A program made the position numbers and the translations under genes. The notes beneath the pieces are model-generated. The model saw only the letters and a program-made list of their open reading frames with translations, made no database searches and had not been told where the DNA came from. A stretch of DNA of 64,000 nucleotides, taken from Massospora cicadina (taxonomy: Eukaryota > Entomophthoromycota > Entomophthoromycetes > Entomophthorales > Entomophthoraceae). Numbering within the stretch: position 1 is the stretch's first letter; each line of letters starts with the position of its first letter. Below, piece after piece: positions 21,082 through 33,981 of this stretch. The DNA lies in the NCBI GenBank assembly GCA_022478985.1, contig JAKSZP010013333.1, forward strand, positions 62,001 through 126,000, in the 5' to 3' direction.

Positions 21082-22289
21082 TTGAGAAGAAATACTGGCT
21101 GAGCGTTAAAAAAAGATCTAAGAATTCTATTCAACTATGGATAATAGTTGTCATACTATTATCAACCAATAATATCAAATACTATACAACATGGATGAAT
21201 TGCACTAGAATCAAACCTATGCAAGCAATAAGTTTATAGGGGTTATTGGCCAATAATAACCAGACTCATAAATTTTTACACCATATTAAAACCTTAGTTC
21301 TAGCTTGCTTCTAGAGCAGCAGCTCCCAATAACACCATTTTACAAAAAAACTTATTCAATATACATTAGGATCAATAAGAGTAGGTTTTTTAGGCCCAAG
21401 TTCCCTTAAATCTCCATTTGCTGCTAAACAAAGACTTTTATTGTGGGTTACAATTAAATCAACTATTTATGTTAAAAAGAAAGTAGGTTTAATACTGAAA
21501 AACTTCCAAGTATAGATCCAGTTTTGTCCAAACTTTTAAGTTTTCTCCTTTGTATTGAAAAACAACACGTTGATTATGTAAAAGCAATACATGTGAATAC
21601 ATTTTAAATGATTCTAACCTTACTATCCTCAACCTTCAACCTTGTAAAGACAATGAATCTATCCATATTCTGTCTGCCCACGCGTGATACCTCAAAAATC
21701 TTAGGCACACATCTACCCCTTAGCTATGCTAGCATAGGTAAACCTATGCTACTATGATGGAGGTTAGATGGGTTTTTATACATGTTGATCCTTTTTTACT
21801 CTGCCTTTTTAGTTATATATGTCTTATAAGGGGGCTAATGGTCCCTTGGCCTTGACTAATTTATATACATACATAAATACTTTAATTTTTAATTTATATA
21901 GAGATAAACCCCAGCTCATGCACATTAAAAGTTGACATTGGATTGGAAAACACAGGACATATAACTGGAAAGCTTGAACATTTTAATATAAATATGAACT
22001 ATAATATCCTTACATATGCCTAAACTTTTGATTGTATATATTTAACTATTAAATAAAGATTGAAATATATAAACAAATGCATATCCTTGATACACCCAAA
22101 CCCACTCTTATGAATGTAAGACCTGATATCCAGTAAAGATATACCTTATTTTTTATTTTGCCAAATTGATAGTGGAAAGTAGCCTCAAATTTAGAATTTT
22201 TGCCAAAGCATCAGGCTAACTTATAAAGATTTAACCAACCAAAAAACCTATCAGACATAGATAATAGAAATAAACAATTCAATTAACTA
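21082..22289. other. AT-rich spacer, nothing recognised
   Basis: Contains the 21828-21880 motif shared with 19419-19469. No gene is seen. It ends at the left target duplication of the LINE. Confidence 0.4.
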
Positions 22290-22387
22290 AATAGTTTATA
22301 AAACAAAGCTTTTCTTTCTTGTAACAATCACTTTAGTTACTATGATTTGATTTGAACAGCAAATTTGGATAATCACACACAGGAAAG

Positions 22388-23239
22388 ATGGGCAACTTTA
22401 ATAACAAAAATAATACAACATGGGTGAGTGTCATGGCAAGCGGTGCACTTAACGGTGCAACTAAGGGCAAGAAACGCCCTGGAGGGGGACCAGGAACCCA
22501 ATCTGCAAAGAAATCGCAAACTCAGACACCATCTGGGTTTATGGTATTTACTGTAAAGCACGCGCAATACATGTACATTCAATTCAACCAACCTTTGTCA
22601 AAGGTGAAACACAGTATCAGACTCTTCCTTGGGGATGAGTCACCAACCCTGTGGGAGAAAACATGTGAGGCACAGCCCTCACTTTTCCCTCACGCGGTGT
22701 ACATAGCCACCAACAACATGGGCCACAGCTGGATCAATATTGGTTTTGAAACAGCTGATGAAGCCAATGCCGCAGTAAAGATCTGCGTAATTGCCCTCCC
22801 TGAGGGCAAAAAAATTGTGCGCACCGCGCGCACCAGATGGAACAAAGCAAAAACTTTGTTCATCTCTTTTGACTTGCTCCCCACCAACCTTCCTCATAAG
22901 GTAATCGAGGAGGAGCTCTGCAAAGGTCTTGTGGCCTATGGAGAAATCCAACAAAATGAATTACAGCGATTTCTCTTAATGCCTGACCTGTGCATGGGCA
23001 AAGCTATTGCTGTAATCAACCCCTTCCCAGAAGTAGAAGAGGATTTATCCAGAATTCCCCGCACAGCAGAATTTCACTTTGCAGATGGGGGCCAGTTGGC
23101 TGCATTCTGAGTTACACCGGAACGTGCACCACCCATTTGCAACCACTGTGGCTCACTGGGCCACAAGGAACATGCATGCCCTATAAAAGAGGGCTTAATG
23201 GAAAATGATTTTTGTGAGGAAGCTATGGACGAAGATAAT
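22388..23239 (+). pseudogene. LINE ORF1, RNA-binding protein with CCHC zinc knuckle
   Basis: The 240-codon frame runs from ATG 22388 to a TGA at 23108-23110. The same frame continues with VTPERAPPICNHCGSLGHKE and HACPIKEG, a C-x2-C-x4-H-x4-C knuckle, to a TAA near 23240. The TGA therefore probably replaces TGG. The middle part (HSWINIGFETADEANAAVK and LFISFDLLPTNLPHKVIEEE) is alignable with the ORF1-only elements (GYFDLGFRSEADTAAAA and LVVTF-NLPSHF). It has the spacing of an RRM-like fold, though I infer the fold from pattern only. ORF1 proteins coat LINE RNA. Downstream, 23254-23815 holds an open but shifted extension beginning MTDGHHPFHWGEDGLYSIVD. Confidence 0.8.
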
Positions 23240-23815
23240 TAAAACTTCGCCAAAATGACTGATGGCCACCACCCATTCCACTGGGGTGAAGATGGACTAT
23301 ACTCCATCGTGGACCCAGTTACAAGTAAACAGCGTAAAGCAGCACAAAAAGCCTGAAAGAGAGCAGCGGCTGAAGCGACGACACATGCAGAATCCGCCAT
23401 TAACCACGGACAAATTCAGGAGGATATTTCAGATATTCATTGAACCAACCAATCAGAACAATATGCCCGGGTCAAAAATTTTCACAGTAACCAGACTGAG
23501 CCACAAAGTGTTATCAGTCATGCACATACTGAGGAACAATGCAACTGCAATTTGGGTGAAAATGTGGTGCGCAATGCAACAAAGTTGAACCTCAAAAATA
23601 TAAACTCCAATCAACAACCCGCATCAAATCAACATGAGACCTGTGCAGGAAAAGTTGATGCAAATGCAAAAAACTGCAATTCCCTTGAATCATTGGGTCA
23701 GATCAAGGGAACCAACAATGGCAGTGAAAGAGTTGGAGTACAGATGTGGAGCATGGCCAAAATGAGCCGCGGTGGGATAGGACCAGAGGGTCCTCCCAAC
23801 CGCTCCTGAGGCGCC

Positions 23816-26800
23816 ATGGGCACCTCAGTGTCAATAGGGATGTTAAATATTGTGGGAGCCAGGGCTCATATGTCCCAAGCCAAAAGGCTGGCATTCCTGC
23901 AAAAACCTCCTGTAGACATCTTGGCCATCCAAGAAACCCACTGCCTAAAAGGGGAAGAAGAATCCTGGTCAACCAGGGTCGCACCATCACAATCAGTATG
24001 GACATCTCACTGTGGGGTGATGGTCCAAAACAACAAAAAATTTAAAATTATAAATTCATCATCACACTTGCACAGTTGAGTCCTGGTAGCAACAATCACA
24101 TGCCAAGATGAATTAATTTTGTTAGCATGTATCTATGCACCGTGCACTGCAACTGAGAGAAAATTTTTTTTTGAAAAAATTTCTACCCTCACCCTCCCAC
24201 CAGATATCATCATGTTAGGTGATTTCAACTGCTGGGATAACCCCAATACAGATCGATGGCCTAATCCCAGGGGATACCCACCTGGACACATTGAATATCG
24301 CACAATGAAGGCATCTCTTGGCTTACAGGATGATCTTCCTCCCAATTCACCAATCCTTCCCCATATGACAAGACCCAACATATGTGAGGGACTGCTCATA
24401 TCAATGAGTCATATTGACCACATCCTCATCCCACAATCCCACCACTCAATAATCTCCAAATTTACAACAAAAAAGATCAATTTTTCTGATCACTGATTAG
24501 TTACGGTGCAGTTAGCACCAACCCAATCCCACACACAGGTGTCGCCTTGGAGAAAGCTTCACCCAGAAAATATAAGATTGCCTGAGATATCTGACTGGGT
24601 TGAAAACAAGGCTACAAACCCAGAATTCACAGCCCCATTCACTTCAGATCCCATCAGAACATGGGAAAATTTCAAAAAAGATTTAATCAACAAAACCCAA
24701 CATATTGCATCATGCAAGTACATCGCGGACACAGCCACAATCAAGCGTACCTTGGCAGAACTAGACCACCTGGAAATAAATACTCTGAGATCTGGCTATA
24801 GCCCTAATTGGGGACACAAATGGGCAGAAATTTCAGCCCAACTTAACAATCTCATCTTTGAACACCAACACAGAATCAAAGTATTGAACAAAGGTAAGTT
24901 CATAAAGGAAGGTGAAACCTGTTTGACATACTTTTTCCGCCAATTCCACTCCCGCGGAAACCAGCCCACATGCACACAGGTCCGCAAGACCAATGGCACT
25001 GTGGCAACTGACCCTGAGGAGGTCAAGGCGGAAGTACATTGCTATTACACCAAATTATATCACGATATGCCAACAGATCCACAAAAAATTAAAGAATTTA
25101 TTCAAACTGCCAAGATACAAAGTACACCACCAAATTACAATATACTATCCCTTATCACACGGGAGGAGCTTTAGGAAACAATTCGCGGTGCACCACGTAG
25201 GAAATGCCCAGGGCCTGATGGGATACCCTACAAATTTTACAAAAAATATTTTCAACAAATCGCCCCCCTCCTATTGGCGTCAATGAACCAAAGTTTGTTG
25301 GAAACACGCCTATTACCAGGAGGCCATGAATCCTACATTATAACCTTGTATAAAAAGGGTGACAAGTTGGACCTGGCCAACTGGCGCCCAATTGCACTCT
25401 CCAACACTGACACAAAAATTCTAACAAAAATTCTAGCAGCTAGATTAGGTGCAATTGCATCTGACGCCCTATCACCAAACCAGTTTGGGTTTATACCAGG
25501 GCGTTCAATCTGGAACAACATACACCCTGTTGCAAACATTTGCCAATCCAAAGCAACTGGTGCCCTGGTATTCTTGGATCAGGAAAAGGCGTATGACCGT
25601 GTTAGCTGGTCATACCTAAAAGATTGTCTACATGCCTTCAAACTCCCACCAAGATTCATAAAATGGGCGATGCTCCTAACAGAATCTGCAACCATGGCTG
25701 TATGCGGCCCTGGATTCCTAACAAACAAGATTAAACCACACAGAGGGCTCAAACAAGGGGATCCCCTCAGCCCACTGATATACAATTTCAGCCTTGACCC
25801 GCTCCTCTGAGTAACTGACTCACGTCTCATTGGGATAACCGCACAAGGACAACCAATAGTCAAGATACTGGCCTTTGCAGATGACTGCGTAGCAGGTATA
25901 GCAAACAATGAAGATGCCCAACAGCTGGAACACACTCTAGAGGAATACTCCAAGGTGAGCAATGCATCGCTCAACAAAAGGAAGACAGAAATCATCCTCT
26001 TAGGCAAATACACAAACAATTGGGCCACAACATCAGAACCTCACACCAATACTTGAAGAAAAAACCCAATTATATTACCCTTTGCAACACCTCCCACCAC
26101 CACTCCTGTCCGACACCTTGGAATATGGCTAGAATCAGGGGGATATGCTAATGAGACAATGGAAAGTAACCTGTTACAACGGGTATCCAAACGCGTCGCC
26201 TCCCTCAAGGGAAGAACCCCAGGACTAACAGGACGAGTTACAGTTGCTAACTCGCTCATCCTCCCAATACTGTAGTACCAGGCCCATGCAATAGCCTTCT
26301 CACCTACCTTTATAACCTCAATTTGCGCGCTTATCCAGGGCTGGCTGTGGCCTGGCTCTCACCCTCCTATACGGATGGAAACACTATTTGGCCCACGCTC
26401 AAGCGGAGGCATGGGACTAATAGATTTTGAGAGCCATGCCAATCACATCCTAGGTACTTGGATAAAGGAAATCCTTGCTCCAGACCTCCCGCAACAACAT
26501 TGCTCCAGAGCAGCAAGGACTAACTTTGCACAGGCGCTCAAATTAACCAACCCACATAGTCCACCCAGACTACTTTCATACCTTGCCAAGCACCCTACTG
26601 CAACGGGTCCACATGGAACCTCCCCTCATTTCAAACATATCCTCTGAACTATCCGCCTTATGGGATGGACCATAGAGAACATGGGTACTATACAGGGAAG
26701 GGGACGACCCAGCCCCCAATTCAAATTAAGAAACCCAGAAAACCACCCCCAGAGGGATATGCTCGCAACAACCCCAAGCATAGCTAGGATAGAATACCTA

Positions 26801-27438
26801 GATATGCTGGACATTCCCTATGATTTAACCACACAGAAAGAAATGTGGAAAATGACACACCACCCACTCCTACAACCAAGGATAAGAGCAAACGCCTGGC
26901 GCTGTTTGAGAAGGACCTATAAGATGGCGGACTGCTCCAACTCCCTCCACAAAACATGTGCAGTATGTGGAGGGGAGGGATCCCTACATCACCGCCTAGA
27001 AACATGCCCCCCAACCAAAGCTATATGGCAGGAAGTCGCACGTCTGCTCAAGATTCAAAACAAACAGGAATTCTCGATATCAAAGAGTATCTTCGCGCTC
27101 CAGATTGAGTCACAATCCCATCTACCCTACGCTCCCTAATACCCATTGCAATGTGGACAATACACACAATTGCATTAGATGCATTCAAGAACACAGTCCC
27201 AACCATTCATGGGATTATTAACAGATTCCATGTCCACTTACTAGAGCACTTTCAAGCCTGGCTCTATGGATATATGAGACCAAGACAAAAAGCGCTCATA
27301 GAATCATGGTTCCCACTCTGGTTCCTCCACACAGACCCTTTCCTTCACACCTGCTCCATAGCAGGGGAAACCCCCCCCCGGAGTAGTGCACCAACCTTAA
27401 TATACCTGGCAGTCCCACTGGCAACAGGGGTAACTTGA
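23816..27438 (+). pseudogene. LINE ORF2, endonuclease/reverse transcriptase
   Basis: One frame from ATG 23816 runs without frameshift to 27139. It is broken only by stops near 24077, 24494, 25172, 25808, 26054, 26272 and 26645. Endonuclease motifs: MLNIVGAR, DILAIQETH, MLGDFNCWDN, SHIDHILIP, SDH. RT motifs: GPDGIPYKFYK, NWRPIALSNTDTKILTKILA, QFGFIPGRSI, FLDQEKAYDRVSW, GLKQGDPLSPLIYNF and LAFADDCVAG (F-A-D-D in place of Y-A-D-D). A C-terminal C-x2-C...H-H...C motif (CAVCGGEGSLHHRLETC) is typical of LINE ORF2. The tail 27151-27438 is one frame off. The protein nicks target DNA and primes cDNA synthesis there. Confidence 0.9.
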
Positions 27439-27571
27439 GTACCCTGGGGTGCCCAATTTTTATATTTCTTAGTTATTCTCTTAGTTTCGCATATATTCGG
27501 TAATGTCTGTCCCCTGGTCAGCTTACCTCGGTTAAATAAAATAGTTTATGAAACAAGTTGGTCTCTAGAAT

Positions 27572-29047
27572 TGGCAGACAATCGATATTCCAAAGAAAGA
27601 CTGGACTTCCACCAAGATAATTTAATACCCATGAAAGATTACATAGTCTGCAAGGCATTGCCATTCTGAGGATACTTGAATAAGAACCATTTAGGGACAT
27701 GTGCAGATAATACTGGCCTACAAGCATTATTTCTGCTCTGACCAGTAAACTGATTGCTGGAAGCAATCATGACCACACATTGAGTAAGATAGTTGAGCTG
27801 CCAAGGTCAGCGGGAGGGTATTGTGCCATTCCATTTGTGTTTTCTATTTGGATGAGATTCCTAAATTGGCTGAAGACACACCTGATAAAGTGCAGCAACA
27901 AGGGTCTCTTCAAGGCTTGATCCTCGACGTTTCACTTTGAGTAGCATCTTCTGAATTTCCATTCCTATTTCAGCATAATTGGATCAAGTTGGATTAAGTA
28001 GTGGGTCAATCAGCTCTCCTTGAGTTACCTTTGGGCTTTACTCCTGATACTTTTGAGAGCATACTCGATATGGGGAGTGGCAGTCATTTAATTGGGTTTA
28101 AATCCATTAGAGTCACCCCAAGATGTGACCGCCAAATTGTCATTTCTGTTTTCCTCTTAGTTTGGATGAATTAGGTTGAGTGTTTGATTTCTCGTTCAGT
28201 TAGAGTTTCCCAATAGCCATTTTGTTGGATTGGCCCATCTTGAAAAACTCATATGGTACAACTCTTGAGGGTTTCGACGCTGAGAGAGGCAATACCAGAA
28301 ATAATTAAAGTGATGGCCACCATCATTACTGATACAAATGAGTGTGAATCCTCCAATGGATGGGGTCTTTCCTTTGGGATTGCCAGACTAGTTGAAAACT
28401 TATAAAATGTTCAAAGAATTTTGGTGAAATTAAAGGTTTATTAAAGTATACAAAATAACCCAACACTCTGCCATAAGCAGAGCACTGGGCTCATATAATT
28501 GAAGGGAAGTGAGGGGAAGGGACTTGGGAATATTTCTTAAAACTGGACGCACAAATCTTCCTAACCGCTGTTACTTTTTTGCATCATGGCTCATCTTGCA
28601 CATTGTGGGTGCCTCAATTTGCAGTTCTCATTGCTGAACTTCTTTGTTTCCATTGGGGAAACCAGCATGGCTGCATATCTCAAAAATTTCTTAAAAAATT
28701 TCTTCCCATTTGGAGGGATTATTGCTGGATTGGTTATAGGGCTGACTTTCCTTTTGACACTTAAGCCTCAATCCGCCCAATTGTGCCCAAATTTTATCAT
28801 AGATCGTTGCAATTTTTATTACATAGGCTTTGGCTGTATTTAATTCCTGGTGATATCATCCCTCTTCATTTTTTGACTTGTCATGACATTGAGTTGAGGG
28901 GCATTGGCAGAAACCCACCACTTGTCGAGGGTGTGCCCTAAATCTGAAAATCTCTACAATGTAAGGGCTTGGGGACGTTCCACCTTCATGGATCAAAAAG
29001 GGGTGAACCAACTGATTCAATTTTATGGGGCATTCAGAATCCTTACA
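27572..29047 (-). repeat. Gypsy-C 3' LTR (left in window)
   Basis: On the minus strand it starts TGTAAGGATTC and ends ..CTGCCA. It is collinear with 33982-35456 over about 1476 bp with many substitutions; for example, GAAAACTTATAAAATGTTCA is shared at about 28394 and 34802. Confidence 0.88.
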
Positions 29048-29189
29048 TTACCCTTTCCCAAAAGGAAAGGGTCTACTACTTCCTCCAGAGCCCATATCAG
29101 GGCATAGTTTTGAGGTAAGGGCAACTTTATGGCTGCAAGGGTCTGGGATAGCATGCAGCAGGCGTCAGTGCAGAGGGGTTTTGTGCATG

Positions 29190-30430
29190 AAACTTGATGA
29201 TTAGATACTGACAATTGGTACAATTGCAGGCCAGAATCCAAAGTTGTCATAGGCAGGGTACTCTTTTCATGCCACCAAGTATTGAATCCCTCGTTTATAT
29301 TTCCTTAAACCAATATTTCCTCCAACTCAAATTCTGGCACTCCTTCCACCAACAAGGGTTTAATCTATGCAGGTTGATTCCCTTTGTTCAATGACAGCGC
29401 TGATGCTTGGAAAAAATTTTGTTTTCGGCGTTGGGAAAAATCCTCAAAAAAGGACCCACTATTCAAGACTTTACTGATGGGGAAGGGTCCTTCCCTTTTG
29501 CAGGCCAGTTCGTGGCAGGGTACTTTAGGTCAAGATTTTTTGTGTTACCATAACTAGGTTGCCCAACTGGTATTTGGGCGCTCTATCAGTTTTTGGTTGG
29601 CAAAACGCTTGGCATCCTGGGTGGCTTTCTCTGATTGACTCTGCACCTGATGATAGATTTTCTGAATGTGTGTTGTGAAACTATCCGCCGTGGGAGTATT
29701 TGTTTGAATTTGAGGACCAATCATAATTGCTGGGTTGTAGCCTAAATTGGCATACAGCGGTGACATTCCAGTAGAGGCGTGCAGGGAATGGTTATATGAG
29801 AACTGGGCCAAGGCCAGATCTCCAGACTAAGTATCTTGAGCAGTTGAGGCGTAACACCAGAGATACTGCTATAGGGACTGTTAAGTTTGCTTATTTTTCC
29901 ATTGGAATGGGGGTGATAAGCCAATGATTGACAGGGTTTGATGTGAAGTATTTTTCATAGAGCCTCCCAGAATCTTAACGTGAACTGTGTCCCCTATAGC
30001 TAATTATCTCCTGTGGTACCCCAAACATGGTAAAGACATGGATCATGAATAAGTGGGCCATGCTTTCGCCATGGTTGTAATTAAGCATGTAATAAACAGA
30101 CCGTATTTGGTGAATCATTCCACGACTACCATAATCACGTTGAACCCCTTTGATGTGGGTAGACTGACTATGAAATTAACTGATACCAATGTCCATGGTC
30201 CCGCTGCTTGTTGTAGCGGATAAAAGAGTTTGTTTCTCCCAGTTCAGTCAGATTTGGATTGCGCACAGGTCAGGAAGCATTCTATCCAGGCTGGCACCTC
30301 ATTTGTCAGTCCATTCTAGTCATACGTTCTCTTGATTAGGTTGGTAGCCTTCTTTCTTCCAGGGTATCCCATTGTTGGCGGGTCATGATGTTCCTTTATG
30401 ACTCAGGGTAGTAAACTTTTAGGCACCCAT
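29190..30430 (-). pseudogene. Gypsy-C integrase and chromodomain
   Basis: Minus-strand fragments: CLTCAQSK (zinc domain end), AGPWTLVSVNFIVSLPTSKG then FNVIMVVVEWFTKYG (first catalytic region, N where D is expected), then MAYHPHSNGKISKLN (E region, changed to K). MAQFSYNHSLHASTGMSPLY leads into the C-terminal part. Near 29190-29360, VEGVPEFELEEILV, RKYKRGIQYLV and YPAYDN form a chromodomain with stops. Catalytic residues are lost, so it is non-functional. Confidence 0.75.
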
Positions 30431-30439
30431 ATGTGATCC

Positions 30440-31445
30440 TTAAAAGTAAATCGCCCTATCCTTTTTTGAGGACCAACTTAAGGAGCTTTCCCCTAGATGT
30501 ATCCAATCCCCTAGCATATGTCCCCTGATAGTTTTTGCTTGCGCATCCAGTACTGCATCCAAGAGGGACCCATCAGTGCTGTTTGGTGGTCTTGGTTCAG
30601 GAGTGTCATGTTGCGCAGTCATCATGGCGTTGTAAAAGGGCTCAGGTGGAGTCAAAAGGGGTAAATTTGAGGGCGTTATCAGGGTCACAATAGCAGCGAT
30701 GGTTGCTGGTTCTGCTGCTGGCTCAGACAGCACTTGTTCAAGGGAAATCACCATAACTAATTTAGCCTCTTCCATGGGGTTAATCTTGATACCAGGCTTC
30801 TGCTTATTATGTTCATCAATATGTGCAAAGGCCCCTTTATGAACTTTTATTTGAAAGTAAAGTTATGCAGGTCTCAGTGGGTTCTGGTTTGCCTGTGAGC
30901 CAACTTTTGTGGCTTAAAATAGTAGATAAGTGATTTTTGATCCATGTTCACCAACACTGTGTGGTTTGCTCCCTGCAGCAAATACCGCCAGTGCATCATT
31001 AACCATGCTACTGTGGCCAATTTTTATTATAAATTGCCCGCAACCATTTGGCGCCCATAAACATCCTAGAGAAGTATGACACCGGTTGTTCGCGGCCACC
31101 ATGCTCCTGTAACAATACTGATCCCACAGCTAGGCTGGAGGCCTCTCAAGCTACAATTTAAGGTTTATCTTCATCAGCCTGTCTTAGAACTGGCGCTGAG
31201 GAGAAAACCTCTTTGACATCAACAAACTCTCCTTGGCATTCTGCCATCCACATGAATGGCATGTTCTTTCCCGTCAGTGGGTGAAGGGGGTGGAAAGTTC
31301 CGAAATTGCTGGTGAGAATTTCTTCAGAAAAGTGACGGATCCCAGATAGCTGTGGAGCTGCTTCTGGGTAGTGGGCTTTGCACAGTATGTATTGCTTCCA
31401 GCTTGGAGGGAGCAATAGCGTGCCCATCTCTAAGCACCACATTTC
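30440..31445 (-). pseudogene. Gypsy-C RNase H and linker to integrase
   Basis: The 31158-31442 frame ends with MAECQGEFVDVKEVFSSAPV then LRQADEDKP, the usual RT to RNase H junction. HPVSYFSRMFMGAKWLRAIY follows near 31050-31110 in another frame. The 30440-30775 frame (111 codons) corresponds in position to the linker between RNase H and integrase. Confidence 0.6.
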
Positions 31446-31960
31446 TCAGGAACTTCACCTTGTCTTTAAAAAACCTTCATTTTGACAGCTTTGCGTGCAG
31501 GCCTGATATTGTAAGGAGGCTTCCACTGCCACTAGATCCTTCTCTTGTTGCTTGGGGGTAGAGGAGTGGAACATAATGTCATCAATATATGTCAGTGGCA
31601 CATGTAAAGTGGAGGTCGCCCAACGCATCATAATTAACCCTCTTGAAAATGGCAGGTACACTCTTTAGCCCAAACGGCATGACCCAGAACTGGTATATGC
31701 TGTGGTGGGTGCATATCACCATCAGCCATTATTGTCCCTCCTTTAATAAAAATTGATGGAAGGCGTTAACTAAGTCCAGTTTTAAAAATATTCTAGACTT
31801 GGCAATTGCTTGAAAATTGCAGCCGGGGTATGGGTCCAGTACTGTAACATTGTTTAAATGCCATAATCCACACATGGTCGCAAGGTCCCATTAGGTTTTT
31901 GGACAAACACCATGGGGGATGACACTGGTGAAGTTTTCTTTATAAGTCATCCCTAGTCAT
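31446..31960 (-). pseudogene. Gypsy-C reverse transcriptase remnant
   Basis: Minus-strand blocks: [59 protein letters not shown] and YIDDIMFHSSTPKQQE (Y-x-D-D site). The frames alternate and contain stops. Confidence 0.78.
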
Positions 31961-32046
31961 CATTTCATTAATTTAAAACTTCAGTGCTTTATACTCAGCC
32001 ACCTTATATGGGTATAGTGGGCAATTAATCTTAATGAGATCTACCA

Positions 32047-32573
32047 TTAGGCAAAAATTGATGTCAAACTCAGAGTGAGGTGGCATTTGGTTCGTTTTGT
32101 CCACGTCAAATATTTTATTGTATGATTACAGTATTGCAAGAATTGTGGGGATGTTGGCAACAGCGCCTGAGCAGAGTATTCCACCATGGCTGCCAGGGCA
32201 TTTCCTTTTGCCAAAGTGTGGAGCAGAGGAATTTTGCTGGAGTGATAGTATGTCAAGAACGTGAGCACACCACGTTCAAGATTTCCTATAACTGACTTTT
32301 GCCACCACCATCCTACCCCCAGAATCATGGGGTAGAGTAGGTCTGGAATCTCAAGAAGTTGCCGTGGAACTGGTGTTCATTGGCCGAGAAGTGTAGTGGC
32401 TCACGTAGAGGAAGGGTGACCTTTGGTACCTTAGAAGCCCCCATGACGGGCGCACCCATGGTGACCGCCAAGCCTAATGCCTGTGCCATCTTGTGGTCAA
32501 TAAAGTTTCTTGATGTTCCCATGTCCACTAGTTCATTCATCACCGCCCTTCTGGAGCCCACTACAATGTCCAC
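32047..32573 (-). pseudogene. Gypsy-C aspartic protease
   Basis: The 32325-32573 frame reads VMNELVDMGTSRNFIDHKMA. The family has D-T-G or D-S-G where this has D-M-G. The shifted frame 32047-32328 begins MILGVGWWWQKSVIGNLERG, the C-terminal block also seen in Gypsy-B. The catalytic threonine or serine is missing. Confidence 0.7.
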
Positions 32574-33276
32574 GGCAAACAGGCAATAAGAACAATTAAA
32601 TTTATTGAAGCTGTTTGATGCTCATACTTATGTGGTGGTGGCTGCAATTGTGGAGTGGCCCTACTATTGATTGAGAAATTAGGAAGGCATTGCTAGCAGC
32701 TGAGCATATGAGAGTGGGGCTGATATGAGGTCTAAAATATGTCAGGGGATGTACATGGATAATGTTCTCAACAATGGGATTGCGCAGGTGATCCTCCTCA
32801 ATTTTCTCCACTGTTTCCATCTTGTAGGGGGACACTGGGGGACTCTGGATCCACTGGTATGAGTACGGTGCCTGGGGCTCTGTCTGATACATCCTTGACC
32901 AAGTTAATGAGTCTGAGTGGCATGCCCTGAATTGCTAAAATACCCAGGACCTCCAACTGTGGGGTGGATGATTCGTGTGACAGGGGGGCGGGCTGGTTGA
33001 GTTGTATAGTGTCAAATAGGTGTGCTTCTTCTTCATGAATCTTTGAGGGGATATATGGGGTGAGGGCCAATACCTACAGTGTATTAGGGGGGACCTCTTG
33101 CTGATCTGTTTCCACCAAGAGGGTGTTATATACTGCCTGATGCTGGACCTTGTGCCAGTTCATTATCCACTTTTCTCACCTTGGTGAATATCATGAGGAC
33201 CCCATTCTTCTGGGAGGAGGGGGCTGGTTTAGTGTAATAGACGTGCATCTTTAAAGTAGCTGAATTTTTTGCTAGG

Positions 33277-33768
33277 TCATATTCCAGGGTGGGCCTCAAT
33301 TTGCTGGGTTAGCTTGTATGCCCCTTCAGAGTTTGAAACCAATTGTACCATGTCTTGTGTAATACCGCTCCCTGGTTGGGAGAATCCCAGAAAGCGGTTA
33401 TGCAATGTCCGCTGGTAGTTGCAGAGACTCTGCAATTTGGTGGAAGTCCTTAATATAGCCTCCAAATTTGTGGCCATTTCCCATTGTTGGAATAATTTGT
33501 ACAGGAGTTGTGACCTCAATGCTGGTGTAGCCACCATGGATAAAACTATCATAAATAATGAGAGAGGAGACTCCCCAGGTATATTAGTACAAGAGTTTGC
33601 AAGCTCAGATTTTGGTCTCGCCATCCAAGGCATCCAATAGTGCCAATTATTGTTGATAATCTGAAGCCTTCGTTGTTCTTTCTTCAGTTTCTCACAATTT
33701 GAGATCCTCAGAACCCCCAACAACTGATGGGAAACTTCATCAGAGGGACATGAGGCGGGCCCTATCAC
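33277..33768 (-). pseudogene. Gypsy-C gag fragment
   Basis: An open frame of 163 codons in the place where gag is expected, downstream of the 5' LTR in minus-strand order. It includes RRLQIINNNWHYWMPWMARP and LLYKLFQQWEMATNLEAILR, helical segments followed by FLGFSQPGSG, as in Gypsy capsid regions. No zinc knuckle is seen. The call rests mostly on position. Confidence 0.5.
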
Positions 33769-33981
33769 CCTTATGTTGCACGCTTGAGCACTTCAGGGGG
33801 CTTTATCTGCATTCTTAAACAAGCAGTACTTGCTTGATGTCCTTAACTAGCGCCACCCATGACCAGCAGGTTAGGAGGGCGCGCATGAGTTGATATAAGC
33901 TCTGTTTGGCTGTTAATGAGCCCAGGTTCAGAAGATCCTGGGCCAAATATATGGCAACAGTGTTAATTGGCAGGGTTATTA

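Larger units (their letters stand above)
22307..27539 (+). mobile_element. Full-length APE-type LINE (L1/Tad-like), inactivated
   Basis: Flanked by 17-base direct repeats with one mismatch, AATAGTTTATAAAACAA at 22290-22306 and AATAGTTTATGAAACAA at 27540-27556. About 80 bases of 5' UTR precede ORF1 (zinc knuckle). ORF2 encodes an APE endonuclease and reverse transcriptase. The element ends GGTAATGTCTGTCCCCTGGT, then CAGCTTACCTCGGTTAAATAAA (read in two pieces). The same tail ends the ORF1-only elements near 58.5, 59.1 and 63.2 kb. In-frame stops disable both ORFs. Confidence 0.92.

Noticed and set aside
22388..27139. TGA recoded as tryptophan in this organism
   Set aside because: TAG stops also occur at expected Trp positions in the elements, and the gankyrin-like gene uses TGG for its tryptophans with no internal TGA. 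Decay explains the stops better.
29554..29811. Independent small gene on the minus strand
   Set aside because: MAQFSYNHSLHASTGMSPLY is the end of a Gypsy integrase core within Gypsy-C.
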